The notes: generated by a model not told the origin, from the sequence alone. A DNA stretch of 64,000 nt from Acidaminococcaceae bacterium (GCA_022484685.1 JAKVKY010000003.1:53828-117827); one strand, 5' to 3'. Counted from the first letter of the stretch, positions 33,656 to 42,691 are shown. Program-made: numbers and translations.

Positions 33656-35164
33656 TTACAGCTTCATAGAACCGGTTTTTCTAAACTGTTCATGCATCTC
33701 GAAAGCGCGGGTCAGCGTTACCGGTTCGTGCCCAGGAAAATTTTTAATACTGTACTCCAGATAATCATTGAGCTGCGCCCTAAAATCAGGATGGGCGCAT
33801 TTGTTGATGATCAGTTTCGCCCGCTTGATAGGAGGTAAGCCGCGGACATCGGCTACGCCCTGCTCAGTGATAAAGACCATGGTATCGTGTTCCGTATGAT
33901 CAGCGTGGGTCACCATGGGTACGACCTTGGAAATTTTGCCGCCACCGCCCGTGCTGGGAGAAGTAAAGATGGTCAGGTACCCGTTACGCATATAATCGCC
34001 GCTGCCGCCGATACCGTTCATCATGCTGTTGCCCATGATATGGGTGGAGTTAGCCTGACCGTAGATATCAAATTCGATAGGCGTGTTGAGAGAGATAACA
34101 CCCAACCGGCGGATGACCTCCGGCGAATTGCTGATATCCAGCGGTCTTAAAACGATGCGGCGGTTATACAGCTGCGGTTCCTTCTCAAACATTTCCCGGA
34201 CCGTGGGAGACGGGGTAAAGGCACAGCCGGAAGCAGCCTTAATCTTGCCACTCTTAATTAATTTAAACACCGCATCCTGCAATATCTCAGAATACATTTC
34301 CAGATTTTCGAAGCGGGATTTTTCCAAGCCTAACAAAACTGCGTTGGCAATGCTGCCCACGCCGGACTGGATTGGCAGCATCTGATCCTTAGGCAGACGC
34401 CCGTGTCTTTGCTCGTGTTCCAGAAAATCTACCAGGTTCTCCGCCACCTTGATGCTGGCTGCATCCGGTGCCGCCAGGTTGCGCACGTGGTCCACGATAT
34501 CCGATTCCACGATGCAGTCGATTCGATCCAAACCACATTTAACATAGGGACTGCCCACCCGGTCGCCCACATGGTAAATGGGAATCTCTTTCCGGAAAGG
34601 CGGCTTCTCACACAGATAAATATCGTGCATTCCTTCCATATCCAAAGAGATGGTGGTGTTAACTTCTACGATGATATGTTTAGCATGTTTCACGAACATG
34701 GGCAGGTTGCCCACGCCGGTACCTAAAATAAAATCGCCGTCCTTGGTGATGGCCGCCGCTTCCACGATGGCCACATCCACGTCACCGAAGAAACCGTAAT
34801 CCACCTGCTGGCCAAAATGGCTGAGATGCTGATCCACATAAGCGATGTCATTGGCGTTGATGCCTTTGCGCATGCTCTTATTGGAAGCTGCATAATAAGG
34901 CATGCGGCCGGCGATACCACCTACGGCTGCCAGTGCTTCTTCAATTTCCGGTCCTACGGAAGCGCCGCTCCAGATATTAATGCGGCATTTCTTGCCGTTC
35001 TTAATAGCTTCGGCCAAAGCCAGCGTGGTCTTCTTGGGATAACCGGAAGGCGTGAAACCTGCCACACCTACGTTCATCCCATCCAGAATCAACTCTGCCG
35101 CTTTTTCCGGCGTCACAATTTTCTTAAACAGTTCCGGATTGCGTAACCTAGTTTTGTCTAACAT
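33656..35164 (-). CDS. Succinyl/propionyl-CoA:carboxylate CoA-transferase (acetyl-CoA hydrolase family)
   Basis: 502 residues, class I CoA-transferase. The catalytic glutamate is Glu293 in MYSEILQDAV. The oxyanion/glycine loop GIGGSGDYMRNGYL and PIQSGVGSIANAV are also present. Relatives are succinyl-CoA:acetate CoA-transferase (Cat1/AarC) and propionyl-CoA:succinate CoA-transferase (ScpC). With methylmalonyl-CoA mutase next door, exchanging CoA between propionyl-CoA and succinate is the natural role. GAGAAGG lies before the ATG. First gene of the operon. Confidence 0.93.
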   Translation of the reverse strand: MLDKTRLRNPELFKKIVTPEKAAELILDGMNVGVAGFTPSGYPKKTTLALAEAIKNGKKCRINIWSGASVGPEIEEALAAVGGIAGRMPYYAASNKSMRKGINANDIAYVDQHLSHFGQQVDYGFFGDVDVAIVEAAAITKDGDFILGTGVGNLPMFVKHAKHIIVEVNTTISLDMEGMHDIYLCEKPPFRKEIPIYHVGDRVGSPYVKCGLDRIDCIVESDIVDHVRNLAAPDAASIKVAENLVDFLEHEQRHGRLPKDQMLPIQSGVGSIANAVLLGLEKSRFENLEMYSEILQDAVFKLIKSGKIKAASGCAFTPSPTVREMFEKEPQLYNRRIVLRPLDISNSPEVIRRLGVISLNTPIEFDIYGQANSTHIMGNSMMNGIGGSGDYMRNGYLTIFTSPSTGGGGKISKVVPMVTHADHTEHDTMVFITEQGVADVRGLPPIKRAKLIINKCAHPDFRAQLNDYLEYSIKNFPGHEPVTLTRAFEMHEQFRKTGSMKL

Positions 35165-35503
35165 CTCTGACCCTTCTCTCTTGTTAACTAATTTTGCTCG
35201 TACACCTGAAACCCGCTGCCCGGTTCACCAAACTTATTTTCTTTTCTAACCGGCAGCCTTCCTTTACACTTTAACTATATCGTATTCTAAGTTATAATAA
35301 AAATACCAGTTTACTAGACTTTTTATAATATTTTTTTATATTTTATCTACCATTAGTAGTTGGCCAAATAGTTTTTTATAAAATAAAAAGTACGGTCACG
35401 CTTGTCAAGCTTGACCGTACAGTCTATAATAAAGTTATAAGCAAAAGTTATATATAAAGAACAAATTGCCCTCGTTTTCTGATAACTTGAGGAGGCCATG
35501 ACC
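35165..35503. promoter_or_regulatory. Divergent control region of the CoA-transferase operon and LysR gene
   Basis: 339 AT-rich bases without a gene. They contain an A/T inverted repeat (TTATAATAAAAA near 35295 with TTTTTATAATAT near 35325), suitable for a LysR-type activator, and a strong hairpin at 35390-35423 (GTACGGTCA/TGACCGTAC). In the minus direction the hairpin is followed by TTTTTATTTT and so resembles an attenuator or terminator ahead of the CoA-transferase gene. Confidence 0.45.
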
Positions 35504-36385
35504 ATGAACCTGGAACATTATCGCAATTTTATTACCATCGTAGACTGCGGCAACCTAACCGCCGCCGCCGAAGAACTGCATATTGCCCAGCCGGCGCTCA
35601 CCGCCCAGGTCAAGGCTATGCAGGAAAAATACGGCGCCACCCTGCTGCGTATCCACCGGGGCGCCCGCAATATCGAAGTCACCAACGAAGGCATGATCCT
35701 CTATAACAAAGCCAAATACCTGTGTGCCATCGAAGACAGCGCCCAGCGGGAAATTACCAGCGCCCGCAACGGCGTGGCCGGCAAGCTTACCATCAGCCTG
35801 TCCCCCTCCATGAGCGTGCTCTTCATCCAGAACTTTTTAAGCAAGTTCTCCCTGCAAAACCCGGATGTGGAATACGAACTGCACGAGGTCAACATCGCGG
35901 AGCAAACCCGTCAGCTTTTGGACGGCATCAGCGAGATTGGTGTGGCCAACGCGCCGCTGCTCCAGGCCAGCCGTTTTGAAACCCTCTTCACCCGCAAAGA
36001 AAATCTGGGCATCATTTACCATAAAGACACCCACTGGTTTAATGAAAACAAAGTTTACCTGGACCTGGAAGATCTGGAAGGCGTGCCTCTGTGTCTGTCC
36101 CGGGGCTGCAGCACCCAATTTTTAAATATCTGCAGCGACAGCCATATTTATCCCCGGGTGCTCTGTATCAGCACCACCAAGCTGAGCACCCTGATGTGGG
36201 CGCGGCAAAAAGCCGGCGTGGCCATCGTGCCCGTTGGCACCGGCGAACAGTTTGAGGATTATTTGCACTGCCGCTTTGTCCAGGATGACCGCATGTTTGT
36301 CAACAAGACTCTCTCCATCGTAAAAGACCGGCCTCTGTCCGCCGTAGCCAAAAACTTTTTGAAATACTATGATGAACATTCCTAA
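35504..36385 (+). CDS. LysR-family regulator, divergent from CoA-transferase/mutase operon
   Basis: 293 residues from ATG 35504 (GAGGAGG, 8 bases; ATG 35498 would be only 2 bases from the site). The N-terminal helix-turn-helix reads NLEHYRNFITIVDCGNLTAA, with LHIAQPALTAQVKAMQ, then an effector domain. It is clearly related to the LysR at 38710-39591 in the same stretch. The divergent layout suggests it controls the CoA-transferase operon. Confidence 0.92.
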   Translation: MNLEHYRNFITIVDCGNLTAAAEELHIAQPALTAQVKAMQEKYGATLLRIHRGARNIEVTNEGMILYNKAKYLCAIEDSAQREITSARNGVAGKLTISLSPSMSVLFIQNFLSKFSLQNPDVEYELHEVNIAEQTRQLLDGISEIGVANAPLLQASRFETLFTRKENLGIIYHKDTHWFNENKVYLDLEDLEGVPLCLSRGCSTQFLNICSDSHIYPRVLCISTTKLSTLMWARQKAGVAIVPVGTGEQFEDYLHCRFVQDDRMFVNKTLSIVKDRPLSAVAKNFLKYYDEHS

Positions 36386-36450
36386 AAAATAACATCGGCG
36401 CCCGCAGATTGCAAACACAGATATTTATATATGAAGTTAAAATAAAATTA

Positions 36451-36990
36451 GTGAAAAGAGATGTATTAATCACGAAAGAAAAAGACCAACAACAATTAGT
36501 AAAAGACTATGCCGAAGAATTTTTCAAAAGCGGCTTCAACTGTGCTGAAAGCGTACTTGCGGCCCTGATTAAGGCCGGCGCCGTAAATATGCCCCCGGAA
36601 ATGGTAGCCGCAGCTACCGGTTTTGGCGGCGGCCTGGGCCTGACCGGCAATACCTGCGGTGCCTTAGCCATGGCCATCCTGGCCAACAGCGCCCAATACG
36701 GACGTCCCGATCCCACACAGATTCCCGTTGCCAGCAGACATACGGAAGTATCTGCCAAACATTACCGGCGCTACAACAATATCGTCAACGAATTCATACG
36801 GCAGAACGGGTGCGCGACCTGCAAGGAACTGACCGCTGCCTATGCTGACAACTGGGGTAGTCCGGAACGTCGTGACCACTGTCTCAAGATCATCGGTACC
36901 ACGGTACAGTTAGCCTACAAATATTTACAGCTTTCCCGTGAAGAAGGCTACCAGCTTCCTTATGGAAAAAACTTGAAAAACTTAAAATAG
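36451..36990 (+). CDS. C_GCAxxG_C_C family protein
   Basis: About 179 residues from GTG 36451; the start is uncertain because no good ribosome site is visible and the frame is open back to TTG 36409. The scattered Cys/Gly pattern that names the family is visible: FNCAESVL, GNTCGALAMAIL, NGCATCKEL, and a late Cys in RDHCLKIIG, with FGGGLGLTGNTCGA in the middle. These proteins may bind metal or an iron-sulfur cluster; many are exported or redox linked, but none is well characterised. It follows the LysR gene by 65 bases. Confidence 0.82.
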   Translation: MKRDVLITKEKDQQQLVKDYAEEFFKSGFNCAESVLAALIKAGAVNMPPEMVAAATGFGGGLGLTGNTCGALAMAILANSAQYGRPDPTQIPVASRHTEVSAKHYRRYNNIVNEFIRQNGCATCKELTAAYADNWGSPERRDHCLKIIGTTVQLAYKYLQLSREEGYQLPYGKNLKNLK

Positions 36991-37004
36991 TATTTAGATA
37001 TAAA

Positions 37005-37061
37005 AGAACCCCCTACCCACTGGCAACAATCACTAAATGTTGCATGGGTAGGGGGTTCTTA
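37005..37061. terminator. Strong bidirectional terminator
   Basis: A 16-base arm at 37005-37020 (AAGAACCCCCTACCCA) pairs with 37045-37060, and an inner GCAACA/TGTTGC stem extends the hairpin. It serves the C_GCAxxG gene and the convergent aldehyde dehydrogenase. Confidence 0.9.
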
Positions 37062-37067
37062 TTTTAT

Positions 37068-38495
37068 TTACAGTCCAAAGTTGATGACAATCGTCTTGTC
37101 CTGAGTCAGTTCACGCACAGCATATTCCGGACCTTCTTTGCCGATGCCGCTGTCCTTGACGCCGCCGTAAGGCATGTTGTCCATGCGGAAGGTGCTGCCG
37201 TCGTTGATGATGACGCCTCCGGTTTCAATTTCCTCGGCGCACTGATGGGCAATATCCAGGCTGGTGGTGAACACGCCGGCCTGCAGGCCATAGTTGGATT
37301 TATTAACTTCGGTGATGGCTTCCTCAATGTCGTCATAGGGCATGATGGAGAAGACCGGCGCAAAAGTTTCCTTGCAGATAACGTCCATCTTATCCTTGGT
37401 CGCCGTCAAAACGGTGGGCATATAAAAGGCACCCTTACGTTTACCGCCTACCAGCACCTTGGCGCCGGCTTTCTTGGCGGCCTTCACCCAGGCTTCAATG
37501 CGGACCGCCTCTTTCTCCGCGATCATAGGACCAATATCCGTCTTCTCGCTTAAGGGATCGCCTACCGTCAAAGTCTTGGTATATTTAACAGCCGCTTTCA
37601 CAAAGTCCTTGTACACTTTCTTATGCACATAGACCCGCTGGCAGGAAATGCACACCTGACCGGCGTTGGTATAAGCATACTTGGCGCACATCTGGGCAAT
37701 CTTGGCAATATTTTTGGCATCTTTGTGCACGATGTTGGCGCTGTTGGAACCAAGTTCCAAAGCCACCCGGCGGAAACCGGCCTGAGTCTGTAAAGTTTTG
37801 CCCACCGGCACGCTGCCGGTAAAGGAGAACATCTTGATGCGCTGGTCGTCGGTCAAAAGTTTGCCGACCTCGCCGCCGGGCCCCATGACCAGGTTCAAAC
37901 AACCGGCCGGCAGACCGGCTTCTTTAAAGACCTGGCACAGCAAAGCTGCGGTTACCGGGGTAGCGGTGGCCGGTTTATAAACTACCGTATCGCCTACGGC
38001 CAGGGCCGGACCAATCTTGTGGCAGGCCAGGTTGACCGGGAAATTGAACGGCGTAATAGCTGCGACCACACCCAGTGGCAGCCGCTTGGTATAAGCCATC
38101 CGTTTTTCGCAGCCGGGCGCACCCTGGATAGGGATCATCTCACCGGTTAAACGTTTCGCTTCTTCCGCGGACAAGATCAAAGTCTGATAAGCACGGCCGA
38201 TCTCACCCATGGCATCCTTAATGGGCTTGCCGGCTTCCCGGCACAAGTTCTCGGCAAATTCTTTCTGACGCGCCATCATCAAATTGGCCGCCTTCATGAT
38301 AATCTCGTAACGTTGATACGGAGACAGCTTGACATTTTTAAAAGCCTTTTCTGCCGCATCCACCGCCAGTTTTACTTCCTTGGGGCCGGCCACGCTGATG
38401 GTAGCAAAAGTCGTACCCGTAGCCTTATTCATAACTTCCATCTTTTTATGAGTCGTAACTTCCTTACCATTAATAAATAGTCCGTAATGTTTCAT
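37068..38495 (-). CDS. NAD(P)-dependent aldehyde dehydrogenase
   Basis: 475 residues from ATG 38495 (AGGAAG 8 bases upstream). It is of the ALDH superfamily: ITPFNFPVNLACHKIGPALAVG, the FTGSVPVGK nucleotide loop, catalytic Glu in ALELGSNS, and catalytic Cys in NAGQVCISCQRVYV. It resembles the lactaldehyde / succinate-semialdehyde / phosphonoacetaldehyde group, including GAPN-like enzymes; the aldehyde substrate is not identifiable. It is monocistronic. Confidence 0.92.
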   Translation of the reverse strand: MKHYGLFINGKEVTTHKKMEVMNKATGTTFATISVAGPKEVKLAVDAAEKAFKNVKLSPYQRYEIIMKAANLMMARQKEFAENLCREAGKPIKDAMGEIGRAYQTLILSAEEAKRLTGEMIPIQGAPGCEKRMAYTKRLPLGVVAAITPFNFPVNLACHKIGPALAVGDTVVYKPATATPVTAALLCQVFKEAGLPAGCLNLVMGPGGEVGKLLTDDQRIKMFSFTGSVPVGKTLQTQAGFRRVALELGSNSANIVHKDAKNIAKIAQMCAKYAYTNAGQVCISCQRVYVHKKVYKDFVKAAVKYTKTLTVGDPLSEKTDIGPMIAEKEAVRIEAWVKAAKKAGAKVLVGGKRKGAFYMPTVLTATKDKMDVICKETFAPVFSIMPYDDIEEAITEVNKSNYGLQAGVFTTSLDIAHQCAEEIETGGVIINDGSTFRMDNMPYGGVKDSGIGKEGPEYAVRELTQDKTIVINFGL

Positions 38496-38709
38496 CGTTC
38501 TAACTTCCTTTCTGTATTGATCGTGATTGGTACCGGCATCAAACAACACCACCGGCAATTAATTCTGACTAGCTTTATTGTAACACAAATGCAGAGCGGC
38601 GTTAAATGGTCGCTTAAAAATAGTCTCAGGCGTACGCCGCAACCGTAGCGTCGGCGCTTTCCGCGCCTTCGTTAACGATACCGCTTTAGGGGCAGTGCGC
38701 GGCCTCTGC

Positions 38710-39591
38710 TCACAGATGGGACCGGTATACCTCCAGGAATTTTTTCATGGGAGCCGATAGTTCCCGGTCCTTAAGCTTAAAAATAGTTTTCTCCATGGTA
38801 TGTGCAGTGCTGGTGTAAGGCCTGGCCCAAAGATTCTTGGCCAGGCTTTCACTTTTTTCTTTAGGGATGACCGCCAGGGCTAAGCCGGCTTCTGCAAATT
38901 CCAGGGCGGTCTGGCGCATATTGACCCGGGCAAAGATTTGAGGCACTTTGCCTGCTTCCTTAAACGCCCGTACTAAAAGTTCATAATGTCCCCGGGTGAC
39001 AACGAGAGGTGCGTTTTCTAAATCACCGGCCTCCAGGGCACCGGTCCTACCCTTTAGCCAGGGATTTTTGGACCGACCCACCACCATGATATCCTCCTGG
39101 CGGGCAAAAAGAATGTCAAAGCGGGACGGATCCGGTAAAGGCGCGTTGGCAATACCGATTTCCGAACGGCCCTGCAAAACATCCGCCACCAGTTCTTGAT
39201 GGAAAGCTTCCCGCAGTTCGTAGTTCACACCCGGATACAACTTGGTAAAAGGCGTGACATATTTTTTGATAAAAAGCGGTGTCCGGGACGGCGCCAGACT
39301 AATCCGCAGCGTCCCCGTGATACCCCGGGCGCAGTCGTCGATTTCCCGGCGGGCGTCGCCTTCCAGGGCGCACAACGCCCGGGCCTTGTCGTAAAAAATG
39401 TGGCCGGCGTCGGTGAGTTTCAAAGTATGCACGCCCCGGCTGACTTCCACCAGACGGGCGCCATATTCCCGTTCCAGGGTCTTGAGCTGTCCCGACAAAG
39501 CCGGCTGGGCGATATGTACCTGCGCTGCCGCTTTGCTGATGCTGCCGTTTTCCACGATGGCGATAAAGTTTCGATAATATTCCAGATCCAT
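38710..39591 (-). CDS. LysR-family regulator, divergent from MFS transporter
   Basis: 293 residues. The N-terminus (LEYYRNFIAIVENGSISKAA, VHIAQPALSGQLKTLE) is close to the LysR at 35504, suggesting a recent paralogue pair. It is divergent from the MFS gene across a gap with a perfect palindrome, so that transporter is the likely target. The ~120-base gap before the aldehyde dehydrogenase start has GC-rich small hairpins only. Confidence 0.92.
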   Translation of the reverse strand: MDLEYYRNFIAIVENGSISKAAAQVHIAQPALSGQLKTLEREYGARLVEVSRGVHTLKLTDAGHIFYDKARALCALEGDARREIDDCARGITGTLRISLAPSRTPLFIKKYVTPFTKLYPGVNYELREAFHQELVADVLQGRSEIGIANAPLPDPSRFDILFARQEDIMVVGRSKNPWLKGRTGALEAGDLENAPLVVTRGHYELLVRAFKEAGKVPQIFARVNMRQTALEFAEAGLALAVIPKEKSESLAKNLWARPYTSTAHTMEKTIFKLKDRELSAPMKKFLEVYRSHL

Positions 39592-39606
39592 CTTGCACCT
39601 CCAGCT

Positions 39607-39623
39607 TATAAATTAAATTTATA
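39607..39623. promoter_or_regulatory. Palindromic operator candidate for the LysR/MFS pair
   Basis: The perfect palindrome TATAAATT-A-AATTTATA lies 15 bases from the LysR start and about 80 bases before the MFS start. It is AT-rich and could also overlap promoter elements. Confidence 0.4.
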
Positions 39624-39703
39624 GGTCTTAAAAAATTTTGGTATTATCTTTATAAGTCTCATTATATTACAATATGTACAGAAAAGAAATGGAGGTACGC
39701 ATT

Positions 39704-40906
39704 ATGACTACCAATTTATATACACGCCAGGATCCGGCCTACAAAAAAGCCCTGTTGCTGATCATCCTCAGCGCCATTGCTTCCTATATGCTCAAGCACG
39801 GTCCCCAGCCTCTGGTACCGCTGATCACCGCCGAATTTTCCCTGACCCCGGCCCAGGGCAGTTTAGTTGTGGCTGCCGAGATGTTAGGCATGAGCACCGT
39901 CTTACTTTTAGTCATCATCCTGGCCGATTACCTGGACCGCAAATGGCTGCCGGCTTTGGGTTTACTGCTGGCCGCCTTCCTGGGTTTTATCATCAGCATC
40001 AGCCCCAGCTTTCCTTTAATCGTGGGTTTGCGGTATGTGCAGGGCATCCTGCTGGGAACTTTTCCCGCCTTGATGGTCACCTACATTAATGAAGAGTTTT
40101 CACCTAAACTGGCCGGCAGCCTCATCGGCATTTATCTGGGCAGCACCGCCGGCGGCGGACTTTTGGGCCGCTTCAGCACCACGCTTTTGAGCGGTTATTT
40201 TTCCTGGCGCCAGTCCTTTTTTATCCTGGCCCTGGTCTGCCTGGTGGTAGCAGCAGCCTTTTGCCTGTGGTTTCCCGCCTCCCGCTTCCAGCCGGCCGAA
40301 AAGCACTTAGGTTCTCTGCATCGGACCATCCTGCCGCTCCTCACCAATAAAAGTTTATTACTCCTGGGCTGGATTGGCTTTACCCTCATGGGCACCTTCG
40401 CCGCTATTTACACCTACATCACCTTCGTCTTAATGGCCGCGCCCTACAGTCTTCCTAAAACTATCCTGGCGTCCATCTTTTTGATGCAGCTCTGCGGCAG
40501 CATCAGCTCCGCCGTGTCCGGGCGTCTGATTGATAAATGGGGCAGCCCGGTTATCTTACGCGCCTCCCTGCTCATCATGGCGGCAGGCAGCCTCATCACC
40601 CTGGGATTACCTCTGGCCTGCAAATTTGTCGGTCTGGGCGTTTTCATCGCCGGCGTCTTTGGCTCCCATGTGGCTGCTACCAGCTGGATTGGCCAGTTGC
40701 CCGGCGTCAGCAAAGCCCCCGCCACTTCCCTGTACATGTTGTTCTACTATGTGGGCGGCAGTGTTTTAAGCGTCGTGGGCGGTTTATGTTACCACGCCTG
40801 GAACTGGCCCGGCGTCATCCTGCTCATCCTCGTCTGCGTAGCGCTCAGTTTAGCAGCTTTGTTCCAGCTTAACCGCACCTGGCAAAAAGCTACAACCGCT
40901 GCCTAA
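39704..40906 (+). CDS. Major facilitator superfamily transporter
   Basis: 400 residues from ATG 39704 (GGAGG 8 bases upstream). About 12 hydrophobic segments; the loop 2-3 motif is seen as ADYLDRKWLPALG. It resembles the AraJ/YybF-like efflux and organic-anion group. The substrate is unknown. It is probably controlled by the divergent LysR. Confidence 0.9.
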   Translation: MTTNLYTRQDPAYKKALLLIILSAIASYMLKHGPQPLVPLITAEFSLTPAQGSLVVAAEMLGMSTVLLLVIILADYLDRKWLPALGLLLAAFLGFIISISPSFPLIVGLRYVQGILLGTFPALMVTYINEEFSPKLAGSLIGIYLGSTAGGGLLGRFSTTLLSGYFSWRQSFFILALVCLVVAAAFCLWFPASRFQPAEKHLGSLHRTILPLLTNKSLLLLGWIGFTLMGTFAAIYTYITFVLMAAPYSLPKTILASIFLMQLCGSISSAVSGRLIDKWGSPVILRASLLIMAAGSLITLGLPLACKFVGLGVFIAGVFGSHVAATSWIGQLPGVSKAPATSLYMLFYYVGGSVLSVVGGLCYHAWNWPGVILLILVCVALSLAALFQLNRTWQKATTAA

Positions 40907-40947
40907 ATTTACAACGCTTCTCCGTTCACAAGTTTGCAAATAAAACT

Positions 40948-40975
40948 TTGCCTCAGGCGCGCTTTGCTGTATAAT
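40948..40975 (+). promoter_or_regulatory. Promoter of the AEC transporter gene
   Basis: TTGCCT (40948-40953), a 16-base spacer, and TATAAT (40970-40975), about 50 bases before the ATG. Confidence 0.6.
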
Positions 40976-41027
40976 TGAAAGCGCAAAGATATTTAATATC
41001 AGAAAAATATATTTTTGAAAGGACCCT

Positions 41028-41969
41028 ATGGATAATTTTATCGTGGCGGTGAACGCCGTCATCCCCATGTTCTTTTTTATCGCCGTGGGGCTGTTCATCA
41101 AATACCGGAACCTGCTGACGGATACGGAGATCAAGCATTTTAACAAGATGCTCTTCCAGATCTTTTTCTTCGTCATGCTCTTCTATACCACCTACACCAT
41201 GAACATCGCCCAGACCTTCCGGCCCCGGCTGATCACCTACGGCGCCTGCGCGCTGCTGGTGGTGTACGTCATCGACTTTATCCTGGTCTGCCTCTTTGAG
41301 AAGCGGCCCAAAAGACGGGGCGCCATGATTCAGGCCATCTACCGCAGTAACTTTGTCTTCATGGGTATTCCTATGGTCTCCAATCTTTTTGGCACCAGTG
41401 AGATTGCCGTAACCACCATGATGATCGCCATCATCGTGCCCATGTATAACGTGCTGGGCGTTTTTACCCTGGAACTTTTCCGGGGCGGCAAGGTCAAACC
41501 GTTGAATGTTTTAGTTAACGTCTTGAAGAATCCCATGATCATGGGCGCCGTGGTAGGCGCGATCTGCCTCTTCTCCGGTATTAAAGTACCGGCTCCCATC
41601 TTAAAACCTTTGGGGCAGATGAGCAACGCCACTTCCATGCTGGCCCTGGTCATCCTGGGAGCTTCCTTCCATTTAAGCAGCACCAGCGAACATTTGCCGC
41701 AGCTGATCGTCTGTGTCATCAGCAGGCTGCTTATCGTTCCCGCCTGCGTCCTGGGTATTGGCGCATTGTATTTTGGTTTTCGCGGCATCGAGCTTATGAC
41801 CCTGGTCGCCATTAACTGTTCGCCTTCCGCCGTAGCCAGTTTCACCATGGCCCAGCAGATGGACAGCGATGCCAGCCTGGCCGGTAACGCCGTGGTTTTT
41901 AGCACCGCCTTTTCGGCCCTCACCATCTGCAGCTGGATTTTACTTTTAAAAACCTACGGGTTTATTTGA
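41028..41969 (+). CDS. AEC-family (auxin efflux carrier-like) transporter
   Basis: 313 residues with about ten membrane segments. Family elements: NAVIPMFFFIAVGLFIKYRNLLT at the start, YRSNFVFMGIPMVSNLFG, and LVAINCSPSAVASFTMAQQM near the end. In bacteria, members transport malate, lactate or other carboxylates. It is monocistronic, with GAAAGGA before the ATG. The substrate is not deducible. Confidence 0.9.
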   Translation: MDNFIVAVNAVIPMFFFIAVGLFIKYRNLLTDTEIKHFNKMLFQIFFFVMLFYTTYTMNIAQTFRPRLITYGACALLVVYVIDFILVCLFEKRPKRRGAMIQAIYRSNFVFMGIPMVSNLFGTSEIAVTTMMIAIIVPMYNVLGVFTLELFRGGKVKPLNVLVNVLKNPMIMGAVVGAICLFSGIKVPAPILKPLGQMSNATSMLALVILGASFHLSSTSEHLPQLIVCVISRLLIVPACVLGIGALYFGFRGIELMTLVAINCSPSAVASFTMAQQMDSDASLAGNAVVFSTAFSALTICSWILLLKTYGFI

Positions 41970-42021
41970 AAACAATTTTTGGCTCAAGCCAGAAAAATTT
42001 AAAAGCTGTTTTATAAACACT

Positions 42022-42057
42022 AAAGCCGCCAGGATCATTCCTGACGGCTTGGTTTTT
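42022..42057. terminator. Terminator between AEC transporter and DUF3783-like gene
   Basis: AAGCCG-C-CAGGA pairs with TCCTG-A-CGGCTT around TCAT, followed by TTTTT. Confidence 0.8.
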
Positions 42058-42072
42058 GGCGTGGGTAATTTT

Positions 42073-42588
42073 TTACTTTTGCGGATGTTTCATCTCAAAA
42101 TTCTTCTGCATATAGGCATGCTCGGCGCTGATCTCGCGTAAAAGTTTGGCGCCGCTCCAGGTAATGTTGGTAGGCGTGAGCATGGCTTTGAGTTCTACTT
42201 TTTGCAAACGGCTTGTACGGATGGCGGCGAGCAGACGATTGAGCAACGCCTGGTCGAAACCGCACAAAAAAAGCAATTCCCACTTGGGTACCGCCGGCAA
42301 ATTTGCGGCAGCGGAATTTTGAGCGCCGTTTAAATTTGCAGCGGCGGAATTTTGGGTGCCGTTCAAATTTGCGGCGGCAGAATTTTGAGCGCCGTTCAAA
42401 TTTGCGGCAGCCAATTTTTTTTGCGCCGCCACTTCGGCTTCCGTTAACAGGCCGGCCAAAAGTCCTACCGGCGTTTCCACTTCGGCGGCCGCCACCGGAC
42501 GCAGCTGCACCTTCAGCATCATGCACAGGGTGCGCAAACTTTTTAACCGCTCCGGCGTAAAATTATAAGCTAAAACTATCTTCTTCAT
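42073..42588 (-). CDS. DUF3783-like protein with in-frame tandem repeats
   Basis: 171 residues from ATG 42588 (GAGG 6 bases upstream). The C-terminal third matches the small DUF3783 fold: WELLFLCGFDQALLNRLLAA, then VELKAMLTPTNITWS and LLREISAEHAYM. The N-terminus (IVLAYNFTPERLKSLRTLC) may be a second half of the same fold. Between them are three copies of an 11-residue unit, AAANLNGAQNS (33 bp each), forming a flexible linker. The family has no known function. Confidence 0.75.
   Translation of the reverse strand: MKKIVLAYNFTPERLKSLRTLCMMLKVQLRPVAAAEVETPVGLLAGLLTEAEVAAQKKLAAANLNGAQNSAAANLNGTQNSAAANLNGAQNSAAANLPAVPKWELLFLCGFDQALLNRLLAAIRTSRLQKVELKAMLTPTNITWSGAKLLREISAEHAYMQKNFEMKHPQK
42299..42412 (-). 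repeat. 33-bp tandem repeat, 3.5 copies, within the DUF3783-like gene
   Basis: Units start at 42299, 42332 and 42365, with a partial copy at 42398. Each carries AAATTTGCGGC and GAATTTTGAGCGCCGTT blocks. The period is a multiple of three, so copy-number change keeps the frame. Confidence 0.92.
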
Positions 42589-42649
42589 CACACACCTCGC
42601 AATTTATCCTGTAGGCTGCGGCAGAAAATTAAAACTGCGGCCCCGCTTA

Positions 42650-42687
42650 CTAAAAACGGCGCTGCTAAAAGTTCGCAGCGCCGTTAA
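42650..42687 (-). terminator. Terminator after purA
   Basis: AACGGCGCTGC pairs with GCAGCGCCGTT around a 9-base loop, followed on the minus strand by TTTTTA. Confidence 0.85.
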
Positions 42688-42691
42688 ACTC

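Noticed and set aside
38575..38709. Possible fifth palindromic element in the GC-rich gap before the aldehyde dehydrogenase
   Set aside because: Only short local palindromes (GGCGTACGCC, GGCGC/GCGCC) are seen; arms do not pair over length and no CTTTGT/ACAAAG core is present.
42299..42412. Possible CRISPR array
   Set aside because: Units are contiguous with no unique spacers and encode an in-frame peptide repeat.
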